Positions 1 to 7,750 of a stretch of DNA of 64,000 bases are shown here, one piece after another. The translations under genes were made by a program, and so were the position numbers. The notes beneath the pieces are model-generated. The model was not told the origin of the DNA, did not search any database, and worked only from the letters and a program-made list of their open reading frames with translations. The first letter of the stretch is position 1, and every line of letters begins with the position of its first letter. Origin of the DNA: an uncultured Bacteroidia bacterium (lineage in GTDB: Bacteria; Bacteroidota; Bacteroidia; Bacteroidales; UBA932). The stretch covers positions 45,504-109,503 of the forward strand of contig CADCJX010000005.1 of assembly GCA_902801885.1 (NCBI GenBank). The letters are read 5' to 3'.

Positions 1-331
1 CTCCGGCAAGCTTGTCGAGGAAGCGGTCCACGGCGTCAACGTACACCAGGTTGGCTCCAAGCTCATCTCGGAACACCCGCACCACCTGCTCGGGCTCACC
101 TTTGCGGAGGAGTCCATGGTTGACATGGACAGAGACCAGTTGTTTACCCACAGCCTTGATCAGCAAGGCGGCAACCACTGATGAGTCTACACCGCCAGAC
201 AAAGCAAGGAGAACCTTCTTGTCGCCGATCTGGGCGCGCAGCTCCTTAATCTGTTCTTCAATGAATTTCTGCGCCAGTTCGGCAGTAGTGATCCGCTCCA
301 TGTCAGCGGGACGAACGTTGCTTGTTGTCAT
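1..331 (-). CDS. guaA: GMP synthase, ATP-pyrophosphatase-only type (partial, runs off window)
   Basis: The reading frame opens at ATG 329-331 on the minus strand and runs off the left edge, so about 110 N-terminal residues are visible. It carries the PP-loop SGGVDS of ATP pyrophosphatases in the context [17 protein letters not shown], followed by [10 protein letters not shown], which matches the GuaA synthetase domain. GuaA uses ATP and ammonia to convert XMP to GMP. There is no glutamine amidotransferase domain in front of the PP-loop: the protein starts about 50 residues before it. It lies 19 bases downstream of the full-length guaA and was probably co-transcribed with it. From memory, the N-terminus ([13 protein letters not shown]) resembles the stand-alone GuaA proteins of Clostridia more than the neighbouring copy; this is an inference. 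The C-terminal dimerisation domain is outside the window. Confidence 0.85.
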   Translation of the reverse strand, partial: MTTSNVRPADMERITTAELAQKFIEEQIKELRAQIGDKKVLLALSGGVDSSVVAALLIKAVGKQLVSVHVNHGLLRKGEPEQVVRVFRDELGANLVYVDAVDRFLDKLAG

Positions 332-350
332 CTTGATTATGTGTTAAGAA

Positions 351-1934
351 TTATTCCCATTCTATGGTTGCCGGTGGTTTGGACGAGATGTCGTAAACTA
401 CCCTGTTGACCCCCTTGACCTTGTTGATAATGTCATTGCTGACCTGGGCAAGGAAATCATAGGGGAAGTGGAACCAGTCTGCCGTCATGGCGTCGGTCGA
501 GACGACTGCCCTGAGTGCTACTGGATTCTCGTAAGTGCGTTCATCTCCCATGACTCCGACGCTCCTTACCGGGAGCAGGATCACTCCGGCCTGCCAGATC
601 GCATCATAGAGGTTTTGTGCCTCGACTCTAGGATCGGAAGCAGAAGGGAGGTGGAGGGAAGTGCAGTCGTAGTTCCGCAGCCCTTTTATGAATATGTCAT
701 CGGCTTCCCTGAGTACGTCCAGCTTTTCCTTCGTGATGTCGCCTATGACCCTGACAGCGAGGGAAGGTCCCGGGAAGGGATGCCTTCCGACAAGTTCTTC
801 CTTGATTCCGAGGGCCCTGCCGACGCGACGGACCTCGTCCTTGAAAAGCATCCTGAGGGGCTCCACTATTCCCATGTTCATCCTTTCTGGCAGTCCACCC
901 ACGTTGTGGTGGGATTTGATCTTTGAGGCTATTCCCTCGATGCCAGCGGATTCTATGACATCCGGGTAGATGGTTCCCTGGGCTAGCCAGCGGGCTCCCT
1001 CGATCCGGCGGGCATATTTTTCAAATGTCTCTATGAAAAGCCTGCCGATGATCTTTCTCTTGGCCTCCGGCTCGGTGACTCCGGCAAGTTCGCGCAGGAA
1101 GTCCTCCGAGGCGTCCGCTCCGATCACGTTGAGGTTCATGTCCCTGTAGGAAGCGAGGACGTCTTCATATTCATTCTTCCTCAGGAGACCGTTGTTTACG
1201 AATATGCAGGTGAGGTTGTGGCCGATTGCCTTGTTGAGAAGGACTCCTGCCACGGTGGAGTCGACACCTCCGCTGAGACCTAGGATCACCTTGTCGTCTC
1301 CGATCTGCTTTTTCAGAGCCGTCACCGTCGTCTCTATGAAGGAATCAGGAGTCCAGTCACCCTTGCAGCCGCAGATTTCGAATGCAAAATTGCCAAGGAT
1401 CTTGGAGCCTTCAGTTGTGTGGAAGACCTCCGGATGGAACTGTACTGCATAGGTGGGCTCTCCTTCGAATGAATATGCTGCATTCGCTACATTTTCCGTA
1501 GATGCTATGACTCTGGCTTCTTTCGGCAGGGAGGAGATTGTGTCACCATGCGACATCCAGACCTGAGTGCGTGTTGAGAGGCCCTTCAGAAGGGGAGATG
1601 TGGCATCCTTGACTTCCAGCATCGCCCTCCCGTATTCCCTGGCAAGGGAACCTTCAACCTTGCCTCCGAACTTATTGGCAAGATACTGGGCTCCGTAGCA
1701 TATTCCGAGCAGGGGAAAATGACCTTTTATGCCTTCGAGATTGATCTGGGGAGCGTTGGCATCGCGTACCGAGCACGGACTGCCGGAAAGGATGACCCCC
1801 TTCACGCTTACATCGAGCGTCGGGACCTTGTTGAAAGGGTAGATTTCACAATAGACATTCAGCTCCCGGAGTCGTCTGCCGATGAGTTGGGTGACCTGGG
1901 AACCGAAATCAAGGATGATGATTTTTTCGGTCAT
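351..1934 (-). CDS. guaA: GMP synthase (glutamine-hydrolysing), full length
   Basis: This is a 527-residue protein catalysing XMP + ATP + glutamine to GMP. The N-terminal class I amidotransferase domain shows the nucleophile Cys79 in LLGICYGAQ and the His/Glu pair at 167/169 (FHPEV). The ATP-pyrophosphatase PP-loop SGGVDS is at 221-226, and the C-terminus ends in the family signature [10 protein letters not shown] chose ATG 1934 because an upstream in-frame TTG at 1961 falls inside the -7 promoter box (1959-1966). Residues about 423-441, between GLRNY and LYDAIWQAG, look like an extra segment of some 18 residues compared with the Bacteroides and E. coli proteins as I remember them (see findings). 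It is divergent from argR. Confidence 0.96.
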   Translation of the reverse strand: MTEKIIILDFGSQVTQLIGRRLRELNVYCEIYPFNKVPTLDVSVKGVILSGSPCSVRDANAPQINLEGIKGHFPLLGICYGAQYLANKFGGKVEGSLAREYGRAMLEVKDATSPLLKGLSTRTQVWMSHGDTISSLPKEARVIASTENVANAAYSFEGEPTYAVQFHPEVFHTTEGSKILGNFAFEICGCKGDWTPDSFIETTVTALKKQIGDDKVILGLSGGVDSTVAGVLLNKAIGHNLTCIFVNNGLLRKNEYEDVLASYRDMNLNVIGADASEDFLRELAGVTEPEAKRKIIGRLFIETFEKYARRIEGARWLAQGTIYPDVIESAGIEGIASKIKSHHNVGGLPERMNMGIVEPLRMLFKDEVRRVGRALGIKEELVGRHPFPGPSLAVRVIGDITKEKLDVLREADDIFIKGLRNYDCTSLHLPSASDPRVEAQNLYDAIWQAGVILLPVRSVGVMGDERTYENPVALRAVVSTDAMTADWFHFPYDFLAQVSNDIINKVKGVNRVVYDISSKPPATIEWE

Positions 1935-1958
1935 TTTGCTCTTGATGTTTCCAAATAA

Positions 1959-1966
1959 CAAATTTA
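1959..1966 (-). promoter_or_regulatory. Predicted -7 box of guaA
   Basis: On the minus strand this reads TAAATTTG, a perfect match to the Bacteroidota -7 consensus TAnnTTTG. It sits 24 bases before the chosen guaA ATG, which supports that start and rules out the TTG at 1961. Confidence 0.6.
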
Positions 1967-2027
1967 CGATAAAATCATAAGACTGAAAAATATTATGAAA
2001 TGTGAATATTTTTTGAAAAAATATCCG

Positions 2028-2035
2028 TATATTTG
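2028..2035 (+). promoter_or_regulatory. Predicted -7 box of the arg operon
   Basis: TATATTTG matches TAnnTTTG. It is 28 bases before the argR ATG, so transcription should start at about 2041, just before the ARG-box-like palindrome. Confidence 0.6.
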
Positions 2036-2045
2036 CGAGAGTGAA

Positions 2046-2059
2046 TGAATAAAAATTCT
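2046..2059 (+). promoter_or_regulatory. ARG-box-like operator
   Basis: TGAATAAAAATTCT fits the E. coli ARG box core TGAATwwwwATTCA with one mismatch. It lies between the predicted transcription start and the argR start codon, a good place for ArgR to repress its own operon. This is inferred from the motif and its position; I saw no second box in tandem. Confidence 0.5.
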
Positions 2060-2063
2060 TGAA

Positions 2064-2543
2064 ATGGCCAAAGAAAAGCTTGACAGACAGCGAATTATCA
2101 GAGATCTAATACGGAATGGCAGGATCGCCAATCAGGAAGAACTCTCTTCTAAACTTCAGGAATTGGGGTTGATTGTCGCCCAGGCTACGCTTTCCCGCGA
2201 CATCAAAGAGATGCAGATTTCGAAACTTCATGACGATGAAGGCTATTACTACAGCCTTGCCCGTCCTGCTTTCGTCCGCAAGGGAGGATCTCTGGCCATG
2301 GATTCTTCAGACAGCATCCTGAGCATCGAGTTCTCAGGTGTCATGGCAGTCATCAAGACAAGACCAGGCTATGCCAACATGGTGGCTGCAATCATCGATT
2401 CCAGGGAGATTGAAGAAATAGCAGGGACCATTGCCGGAGACGACACGATACTCATCGTAATCAGGGAAGGCAGCACGAAGGAGGACTTGCTCAAGTCGCT
2501 CGGAAAGCTATTCCACCAGATAGGTAAGAAAAGACTGAATTAG
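2064..2543 (+). CDS. argR: Arginine repressor ArgR
   Basis: The 159-residue length is typical of ArgR (about 150-160). The N-terminal winged helix-turn-helix carries the DNA-recognition stretch [11 protein letters not shown] at residues 40-50. The C-terminal hexamerisation and arginine-binding domain shows GTIAGDDT at 121-128, where the Asp pair contacts L-arginine in characterised ArgR proteins. It is the first gene of the arginine operon and sits behind an ARG-box-like palindrome, so autoregulation with arginine as co-repressor is likely. The GNAT gene follows after 22 bases. Confidence 0.95.
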   Translation: MAKEKLDRQRIIRDLIRNGRIANQEELSSKLQELGLIVAQATLSRDIKEMQISKLHDDEGYYYSLARPAFVRKGGSLAMDSSDSILSIEFSGVMAVIKTRPGYANMVAAIIDSREIEEIAGTIAGDDTILIVIREGSTKEDLLKSLGKLFHQIGKKRLN

Positions 2544-2565
2544 TATATAATAACGGACTGAACAA

Positions 2566-3174
2566 ATGAAATTGGATGACATCACTGTTGAGGTGGCTTC
2601 AGAGGAGCATCTCTTCTACGTCGATCAGATTTTGGAGACTATCGAGAATGCAGCAAAGGTAAGGGGGACGGGAATAGCCCGGCGCAAACCCGAATACCTT
2701 GCCCAGAAGATAAAGGAAGCTAAGGCGGTAATAGCCTTGTGTGATGGACGCTTTGCGGGTTTCAGCTACATCGAGACCTGGGAGCACAAGCGCTACGTCA
2801 CCACTTCGGGACTTATCGTCCATCCTGATTTCAGGGGACTGGGCGTGTCCAAGAAGATCAAGGACCTTACCTTCTCGCTGGCCCGTACGCGCTGGCCCAA
2901 TGCCAAGATATTCAGCCTCACGAGCGGAGCTGCTGTGATGGTCATGAACACACAGCTGGGCTACAAACCGGTCACCTTTGCCGAGCTCACGACGGATGAT
3001 GCTTTCTGGAAGGGATGCGAGGGCTGCGTCAATGTAGATGTCCTCAAGAGGACCGACAGGCATTTCTGCATCTGCACCGCCATGCTCTTCGATCCCGAGG
3101 AGCACTTGCCGGCCAAGATTCCGCAGGAGGTCCTGGACAGGATAGCTCTCCTCGAATCGCAATCAAAGGAATAA
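2566..3174 (+). CDS. GNAT acyltransferase, candidate first enzyme of arginine synthesis
   Basis: This 202-residue protein has a GNAT fold. The acyl-CoA pyrophosphate-binding region is visible as SGLIVHPDFRGLGVSKKI at residues 81-98. It occupies the slot between argR and argG, and no argA or argJ gene is present in the operon. It is therefore the best candidate for making N-acyl-L-glutamate from glutamate. Because the downstream ArgF' belongs to the succinylornithine type, the acyl donor may be succinyl-CoA rather than acetyl-CoA. That assignment is inference: the GNAT fold is clear but the substrate is not readable from the sequence. A C-terminal cysteine/histidine cluster (GCEGCVNVDV, RHFCICTAM) could bind a metal or be structural. 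Confidence 0.75.
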   Translation: MKLDDITVEVASEEHLFYVDQILETIENAAKVRGTGIARRKPEYLAQKIKEAKAVIALCDGRFAGFSYIETWEHKRYVTTSGLIVHPDFRGLGVSKKIKDLTFSLARTRWPNAKIFSLTSGAAVMVMNTQLGYKPVTFAELTTDDAFWKGCEGCVNVDVLKRTDRHFCICTAMLFDPEEHLPAKIPQEVLDRIALLESQSKE

Positions 3175-3192
3175 TGAAAACGATCTGACGAT

Positions 3193-4416
3193 ATGGACAA
3201 GAAGAAAAAAGTTGTAGTCGCATTCAGCGGCGGTCTGGACACATCATTCACAGTGATGTACCTGGCCAAGGAAAAGGGTTATGAAGTCTATGCTGCATGC
3301 GCGGACACGGGCGGATTCAGCGAGCAGCAGCTAAAGGACAATGAAAAACATGCCTATGAACTTGGTGCCAAGGGATATGTGACTCTTGACGTGACCAAGG
3401 AATATTACGACAAGAGCCTCAAGTACATGATTTTCGGCAATGTCCTGAGGAACGGCACCTATCCGGTGTCCGTCTCTTCTGAGCGTATTTTCCAGGCCAT
3501 GGCCATCGCCCGCTACGCCAAGGAGATCGGGGCCGATGCGATAGCTCACGGTTCCACCGGGGCCGGTAACGACCAGGTCCGTTTCGACATGACTTTCCTG
3601 GTGATGGCCCCCGGCATTGAGATCATTACTCTCACCCGCGACATGGCCCTTACACGCCAGTTCGAGGTAGACTATCTCAACGAGCATGGTTTCAAGGCCG
3701 ATTTCAAGAAGCTGAAATATTCCTACAACGTTGGTCTCTGGGGGACTTCCATTTGTGGAGGTGAGATCCTTGATTCCAAGCAGGGTCTTCCGGAGAGCGC
3801 TTATCTGAAGCAGGTTACCAAGGAAGGTTCCGAGATCATCGAACTCGAATTCGACAAGGGAGAGATCTGCGGAGTCAACGGAGAGAAGTTCTCTGACAAG
3901 GTGGCGGCTATCCAGAAAGTGGAGTCCATTGCGGCCCCTTACGGAATTGGACGTGACATGCATGTGGGTGACACGATCATCGGCATAAAGGGTCGTGTCG
4001 GCTTTGAGGCGGCAGCTCCGATGCTGATCATGGCGGCTCACAAGTTCCTCGAGAAGTTTACTCTCAGCAAGTGGCAGCAGTACTGGAAGGACCAGGTCGC
4101 CAACTGGTACGGGATGTTCCTGCATGAGAGCCAGTACCTTGAGCCGGTGATGAGGGACATCGAGGCAATGCTGACCGAGAGCCAGAGGAACGTGACCGGA
4201 AAGGTTACGATGGAACTCCGTCCGTGGTCGTTCTCGACAGTCGGAGTTGACTCTCCGTGCGACCTTGTCAAGACCAAGTTCGGTGAATATGGCGAAATGC
4301 AGAAAGGCTGGACCAGCGAGGATGCCAAGGGCTTCATCAAGGTCAGTTCAACTCCGCTGAGGGTTTACTACACGGCCCACAAGGATGAGGGGGAGAAACT
4401 GGAAAAAGAACTCTAA
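3193..4416 (+). CDS. argG: Argininosuccinate synthase
   Basis: This enzyme joins citrulline and aspartate with ATP to give argininosuccinate, the penultimate step to arginine. The ATP-binding loop AFSGGLDTS is at residues 9-17, and the conserved HGSTGAGNDQVRF is near residue 120. The 407-residue length is normal for the family. It begins 18 bases after the GNAT gene, and its TAA is directly followed by the argC ATG, so translation of the two is likely coupled. Confidence 0.96.
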   Translation: MDKKKKVVVAFSGGLDTSFTVMYLAKEKGYEVYAACADTGGFSEQQLKDNEKHAYELGAKGYVTLDVTKEYYDKSLKYMIFGNVLRNGTYPVSVSSERIFQAMAIARYAKEIGADAIAHGSTGAGNDQVRFDMTFLVMAPGIEIITLTRDMALTRQFEVDYLNEHGFKADFKKLKYSYNVGLWGTSICGGEILDSKQGLPESAYLKQVTKEGSEIIELEFDKGEICGVNGEKFSDKVAAIQKVESIAAPYGIGRDMHVGDTIIGIKGRVGFEAAAPMLIMAAHKFLEKFTLSKWQQYWKDQVANWYGMFLHESQYLEPVMRDIEAMLTESQRNVTGKVTMELRPWSFSTVGVDSPCDLVKTKFGEYGEMQKGWTSEDAKGFIKVSSTPLRVYYTAHKDEGEKLEKEL

Positions 4417-5529
4417 ATGACAGCGGACGGTAAAATAAAGGTTGGGATCGTCGGAGCTGCCGGCTACACTGCCGGGGAGCTACTGAGGATCCTCGTGAAC
4501 CACCCTTGCGTGGAGATCCTCTTCGCGCAGAGCGGCAGCCATGCCGGCGAACCTGTCTGGTCAGCCCACGCCGACCTCCTCGGTGAAACGGATTTACGGT
4601 TTATTCCTTCGGTTCTTCCTGGTGAGGGCAAATCGGCCAATGAGGACAATGCCACCCTCGGCACTAGAGGGGGGACCGGAGCGGAACTTAGTGGAGCGAG
4701 CGGTGGGGCCTCGCGGAGCGAGGCGTCCGAATGGCCGATATTGCCCTCACTGGATGAAATAGACGTGTTATTTCTTTGCTCAGGTCATGGAAAGGCGAAG
4801 CCGTTCGTGGCGTCGCTGCCGGAAAGCTACAAGGGCGCAATCATCGACCTGGGCAACGACTACCGTCTTGCAGCCGATGCCGAAGACTTCGTCTACGGCC
4901 TTCCCGAGGCCTTCCGTGACAAGATCAAAGGCGCCCGGCATATTGCCAACCCAGGCTGCTTTGCCACTTCGATCCAGCTGGCCCTCCTGCCGATGGCTAA
5001 GGCGGACCTCCTCCCCGAAATCCACGTTACAGGCATCACCGGATCGACCGGGGCCGGCCAGGCTCCTTCCGAGACAACACATTTCAGTTGGAGGACCGAC
5101 AACCTGTCAGTCTACAAGGCATTCACCCACCAGCATCTGGGCGAAATCAACGAGACTCTCCACGCCCTGGCTCCAAACTATGCCGGGCAGATGAATTTCG
5201 TCCCGGTCCGGGGCGACTTCGCCAGGGGAATCCTTGCCTCGGTGTACTTCGACTGCGACCTTGGCGAAGAGGAGGCGGTGGCTCTTTACAAGGACTACTA
5301 CAAGGACGAGCCGTTCGTACACGTGATCGACTCCAATCCTGACGTCAAGATGGTCGTCAACACCAACAAATGCGTGTTGAACGTCCGTAAACATGGCGGG
5401 AAACTCCACGTTATCAGCGTGATAGACAATCTGGTAAAGGGGGCTTCCGGCCAGGCTGTCCAGAACATGAACCTTATTTTCGGCCTGCCTGAAGACGCTG
5501 GCCTGCACCTGAAAGCAACAAGATTCTGA
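4417..5529 (+). CDS. argC: N-acyl-gamma-glutamyl-phosphate reductase with an in-frame repeat insertion
   Basis: ArgC reduces N-acylglutamyl phosphate to the semialdehyde using NADPH. The nucleotide-binding motif GIVGAAGYTAGELL opens the protein and the catalytic cysteine is Cys181 in NPGCFAT. At 370 residues it is longer than the usual 320-345. The excess is a low-complexity segment at residues 69-111 containing EDNATLGTRGGTGAE and RSEASE, placed just before EIDVLFLCSGHG. This segment is encoded by a repeat element that recurs in argD (see the repeat feature). The fold on both sides of it is intact, so the enzyme is probably active. The stop overlaps the argD start by one base. Whether the substrate is acetylated or succinylated follows from the pathway, not from this gene. 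Confidence 0.94.
   Translation: MTADGKIKVGIVGAAGYTAGELLRILVNHPCVEILFAQSGSHAGEPVWSAHADLLGETDLRFIPSVLPGEGKSANEDNATLGTRGGTGAELSGASGGASRSEASEWPILPSLDEIDVLFLCSGHGKAKPFVASLPESYKGAIIDLGNDYRLAADAEDFVYGLPEAFRDKIKGARHIANPGCFATSIQLALLPMAKADLLPEIHVTGITGSTGAGQAPSETTHFSWRTDNLSVYKAFTHQHLGEINETLHALAPNYAGQMNFVPVRGDFARGILASVYFDCDLGEEEAVALYKDYYKDEPFVHVIDSNPDVKMVVNTNKCVLNVRKHGGKLHVISVIDNLVKGASGQAVQNMNLIFGLPEDAGLHLKATRF
4622..4750 (+). repeat. In-frame foldback repeat element, argC copy
   Basis: The 91-nt core at 4641-4731 (TGAGGACAATG ... GCGTCCGAA) matches the core in argD at 85 of 91 positions, with the first 48 bases identical. It is bracketed by inverted arms at 4622-4639 (GTGAGGGCAAATCGGCCA) and 4732-4750, which pair over 18 of 19 positions. 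The arms differ completely from those in argD. Inside the core, GCCTCGC-GGA-GCGAGGC forms a perfect hairpin and CCCTC/GAGGG a second one. The whole unit is a long branched foldback that is read through without a stop. Confidence 0.85.
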
Positions 5530-6788
5530 TGAAACTTTTCGACGTATACAACCTGTTTGACGTGACCCCGGTGAAGGGTCTCGGCACCCGTGTCTGGGAC
5601 GACAAGGGCACTGAATATCTCGACCTCTATGGTGGCCACGCCGTAATCTCCGTCGGCCATTGCCATCCGAAGTACGTATCGGCCGTAACCGACCAGCTTG
5701 GCAAACTGGTATTCTATTCCAACAGCGTCCGCAACCCACTCCAAGAGGAACTTGCGGAGAAAATAGGGGAACTGTCCGGCTACCAGGACTATTCCATCTT
5801 CCTATGCAATTCCGGGGCTGAGGCCAATGAGAATGCCTTGAAGCTGGCTTCTTTCCACACCGGGGAGAGACGTGTGCTTGCTTTCAAGGGTGCTTTCCAT
5901 GGCCGTACATCAGGGGCTGTCGCCGTCACCGACAATCCCAGGATCAGGGCTCCGTTCAACAGCTGGCATGAGGTTACCTTCGTTGGGATGAACGACATCG
6001 AGTCCGTAAGGGATGAACTTTCCAAAGGGGACATCGCTGCCGTGATCATCGAGGGTATCCAGGGTGTCGGGGGAATAATCATCCCTGATGACAACTTCAT
6101 GCGTGAGCTCAGGGTGGCCACCGAAGACGCAGGAGTCCCGCTGATCCTTGACGAAGTCCAGAGCGGATATGGCCGTACGGGCAAGTTCTTCGCCCATCAG
6201 TGGGCCGGGATCAAACCGGACCTCATCACGATGGCGAAGGGCATGGCCGGAGGATTCCCGATCGGTGGTGTACTGATTTCGCCAGAGTTCGAACCTGTCA
6301 AAGGCATGCTGGGCACGACTTTCGGCGGCAACCATCTCGCAATGGCCGCTGCAATAGCCGTTGCCGACATCATCAAGGACGAAGACCTCGTCTCCAACGC
6401 CCTCACTGTCGGTACTTACCTCAAGACCCGCCTCCAGGCATTGTCAGATGGCGCCCCGGCAAGTGAGGACAATGCCACCCTCGGCACTAGAGGGGGGACC
6501 GGAGCGGAACGAAGTGAAGCGAGCGGTGGGGCCGAGCGCAGCGAGGCGTCCGAACTGCCGGGGGCACCATCTGACCATCAACCGATGATCAAGGAGGTCC
6601 GGGGAAGGGGACTGATGACAGGAGTGGAGTTCGACGGGCCGGTGGCGGAGATAAGGAAAAAGCTCCTGTTCGACAAGCATATATTCACAGGTGTATCAGG
6701 CAAGAACATGATCCGCCTTCTCGCCCCTCTCGTTCTCACCAAGGACGACGTCGACATATTCATTAAAGCATTGGAGGAAGTGTTATGA
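5529..6788 (+). CDS. argD: N-acylornithine aminotransferase with an in-frame repeat insertion
   Basis: This PLP-dependent class III aminotransferase makes N-acylornithine from the semialdehyde and glutamate. The PLP lysine is Lys237 in TMAKGMAGGFP, and the cofactor Asp lies in ILDEVQSGYGRTG at 207-219. At 419 residues it exceeds the usual 375-400. The extra segment at residues about 307-349, between RLQAL and IKEVRGRGLM, contains the same EDNATLGTRGGTGAE and RSEASE strings as argC. It overlaps argC by one base and argF' by four bases, so it lies within a translationally coupled chain. Confidence 0.94.
   Translation: MKLFDVYNLFDVTPVKGLGTRVWDDKGTEYLDLYGGHAVISVGHCHPKYVSAVTDQLGKLVFYSNSVRNPLQEELAEKIGELSGYQDYSIFLCNSGAEANENALKLASFHTGERRVLAFKGAFHGRTSGAVAVTDNPRIRAPFNSWHEVTFVGMNDIESVRDELSKGDIAAVIIEGIQGVGGIIIPDDNFMRELRVATEDAGVPLILDEVQSGYGRTGKFFAHQWAGIKPDLITMAKGMAGGFPIGGVLISPEFEPVKGMLGTTFGGNHLAMAAAIAVADIIKDEDLVSNALTVGTYLKTRLQALSDGAPASEDNATLGTRGGTGAERSEASGGAERSEASELPGAPSDHQPMIKEVRGRGLMTGVEFDGPVAEIRKKLLFDKHIFTGVSGKNMIRLLAPLVLTKDDVDIFIKALEEVL
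6441..6577 (+). repeat. In-frame foldback repeat element, argD copy
   Basis: The 91-nt core at 6464-6554 has exactly the same length and reading frame as the argC copy and differs at only six positions. Its inverted arms, 6441-6463 and 6555-6577, share GTCAGATGG.GCCCC.GGCA in opposite orientation with few mismatches. These arms do not resemble the argC arms, so the stem is specific to each locus while the core is shared. Confidence 0.85.
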
Positions 6789-7750
6789 AATCATTCCTGC
6801 ACGTAGGTGACATAGGCGACCTCGGAAAGGCGCTCGAAGAAGCACGCAAGGTGAAGGAAAACCCTTTCGCATGGAAAGACCTCGGAAGGAACAAGACCAT
6901 CATCCTGATCTTCTTCAACAACAGCCTCCGTACCAGGCTGAGCAGCCAGAAAGCTGCACTCAACCTGGGCATGGACCCGATAGTCCTGAATGTAAACGGT
7001 GACAGCTGGAAGCTGGAGACCAGTATGGGAGTGGTCATGGATGGCGACAAGAGCGAGCATCTCAGGGAGGCTATCCCGGTGATAGGGAGCTACTGCGACA
7101 TGATCGGAGTGCGCTCCTTCGCAGGATTGCAGGACAGGGAGTTCGATTATGCCGAATCCATCCTTAACCAGTTCATCGAATATTCCGGCAAGCCCGTGAT
7201 CAGTCTCGAATCGGCTACGGTCCATCCATGCCAGGCGTTCGCCGACCTTATTACCATAGAGGAATATAAGACGAAGGCCCGCCCTAAAGTCGTCATGACC
7301 TGGGCCCCTCATCCACGAGCCCTGCCGCAGGCCGTCCCGAATTCCTTTGCCGAGTGGATGAATGCCGCGGATGTGGATTTCGTGATCACCCACCCCGAGG
7401 GCTATGAACTTGATCCAAAATTCGTAGGGAATGCAAAGGTGGAATACGACCAGATGAAAGCCCTGGAAGGAGCAGACTTCGTCTATGCCAAGAACTGGAG
7501 CTGTCCAGGAACCGTCAACCATGCTGATTACGGCAAGATTCTCAGCAAGGACATGGACTGGATCGTGGATTCCAGGCACATGGCCGTGACGGATAATGCT
7601 TATTTCATGCACTGCCTGCCAGTGCGGAGGAACATGATTGTCTCGGACGAGGTGATCGACTCGCCCCGCAGCATAGTGATCCCCGAGGCGGCGAACCGTG
7701 TCGTTTCCGCCCAAGTCGTAATGAAGAGGATGTTGGAGGACATGCAATGA
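6785..7750 (+). CDS. argF': N-succinylornithine transcarbamylase-type enzyme (ArgF')
   Basis: This 321-residue protein matches the Bacteroides fragilis N-succinyl-L-ornithine transcarbamylase along its whole length as I recall that sequence. Shared motifs are FFNNSLRTRLS (carbamoyl phosphate binding, residues 43-53), KVVMTWAPHPR, NSFAEWMNA, HPEGYELDPKFVGNA and HCLPVRRNMIV. It transfers the carbamoyl group to N-acylornithine, so this pathway keeps the acyl group on until after citrulline formation. The residue that sets acyl specificity (Pro90 in B. fragilis SOTCase, Glu92 in acetylornithine transcarbamylases) is Ser90 here, encoded at 7052-7054. Ser lacks the Glu that marks acetyl specificity, so succinylornithine is the likelier substrate. 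The ATGA overlap with argB indicates coupled translation. Confidence 0.92.
   Translation: MKSFLHVGDIGDLGKALEEARKVKENPFAWKDLGRNKTIILIFFNNSLRTRLSSQKAALNLGMDPIVLNVNGDSWKLETSMGVVMDGDKSEHLREAIPVIGSYCDMIGVRSFAGLQDREFDYAESILNQFIEYSGKPVISLESATVHPCQAFADLITIEEYKTKARPKVVMTWAPHPRALPQAVPNSFAEWMNAADVDFVITHPEGYELDPKFVGNAKVEYDQMKALEGADFVYAKNWSCPGTVNHADYGKILSKDMDWIVDSRHMAVTDNAYFMHCLPVRRNMIVSDEVIDSPRSIVIPEAANRVVSAQVVMKRMLEDMQ

Noticed and set aside
1935-1961. TTG start for guaA adding nine residues
   Set aside because: The TTG lies inside the predicted -7 box and the shorter protein matches the family start.
5107-5739. Minus-strand frame spanning the argC/argD junction
   Set aside because: Opposite two well-supported genes and without family resemblance.
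4641-6554. argC/argD repeat as a two-unit CRISPR or tandem repeat
   Set aside because: The copies are 1.8 kb apart, in different genes and in frame, with paired flanks; there are no spacers or cas genes.
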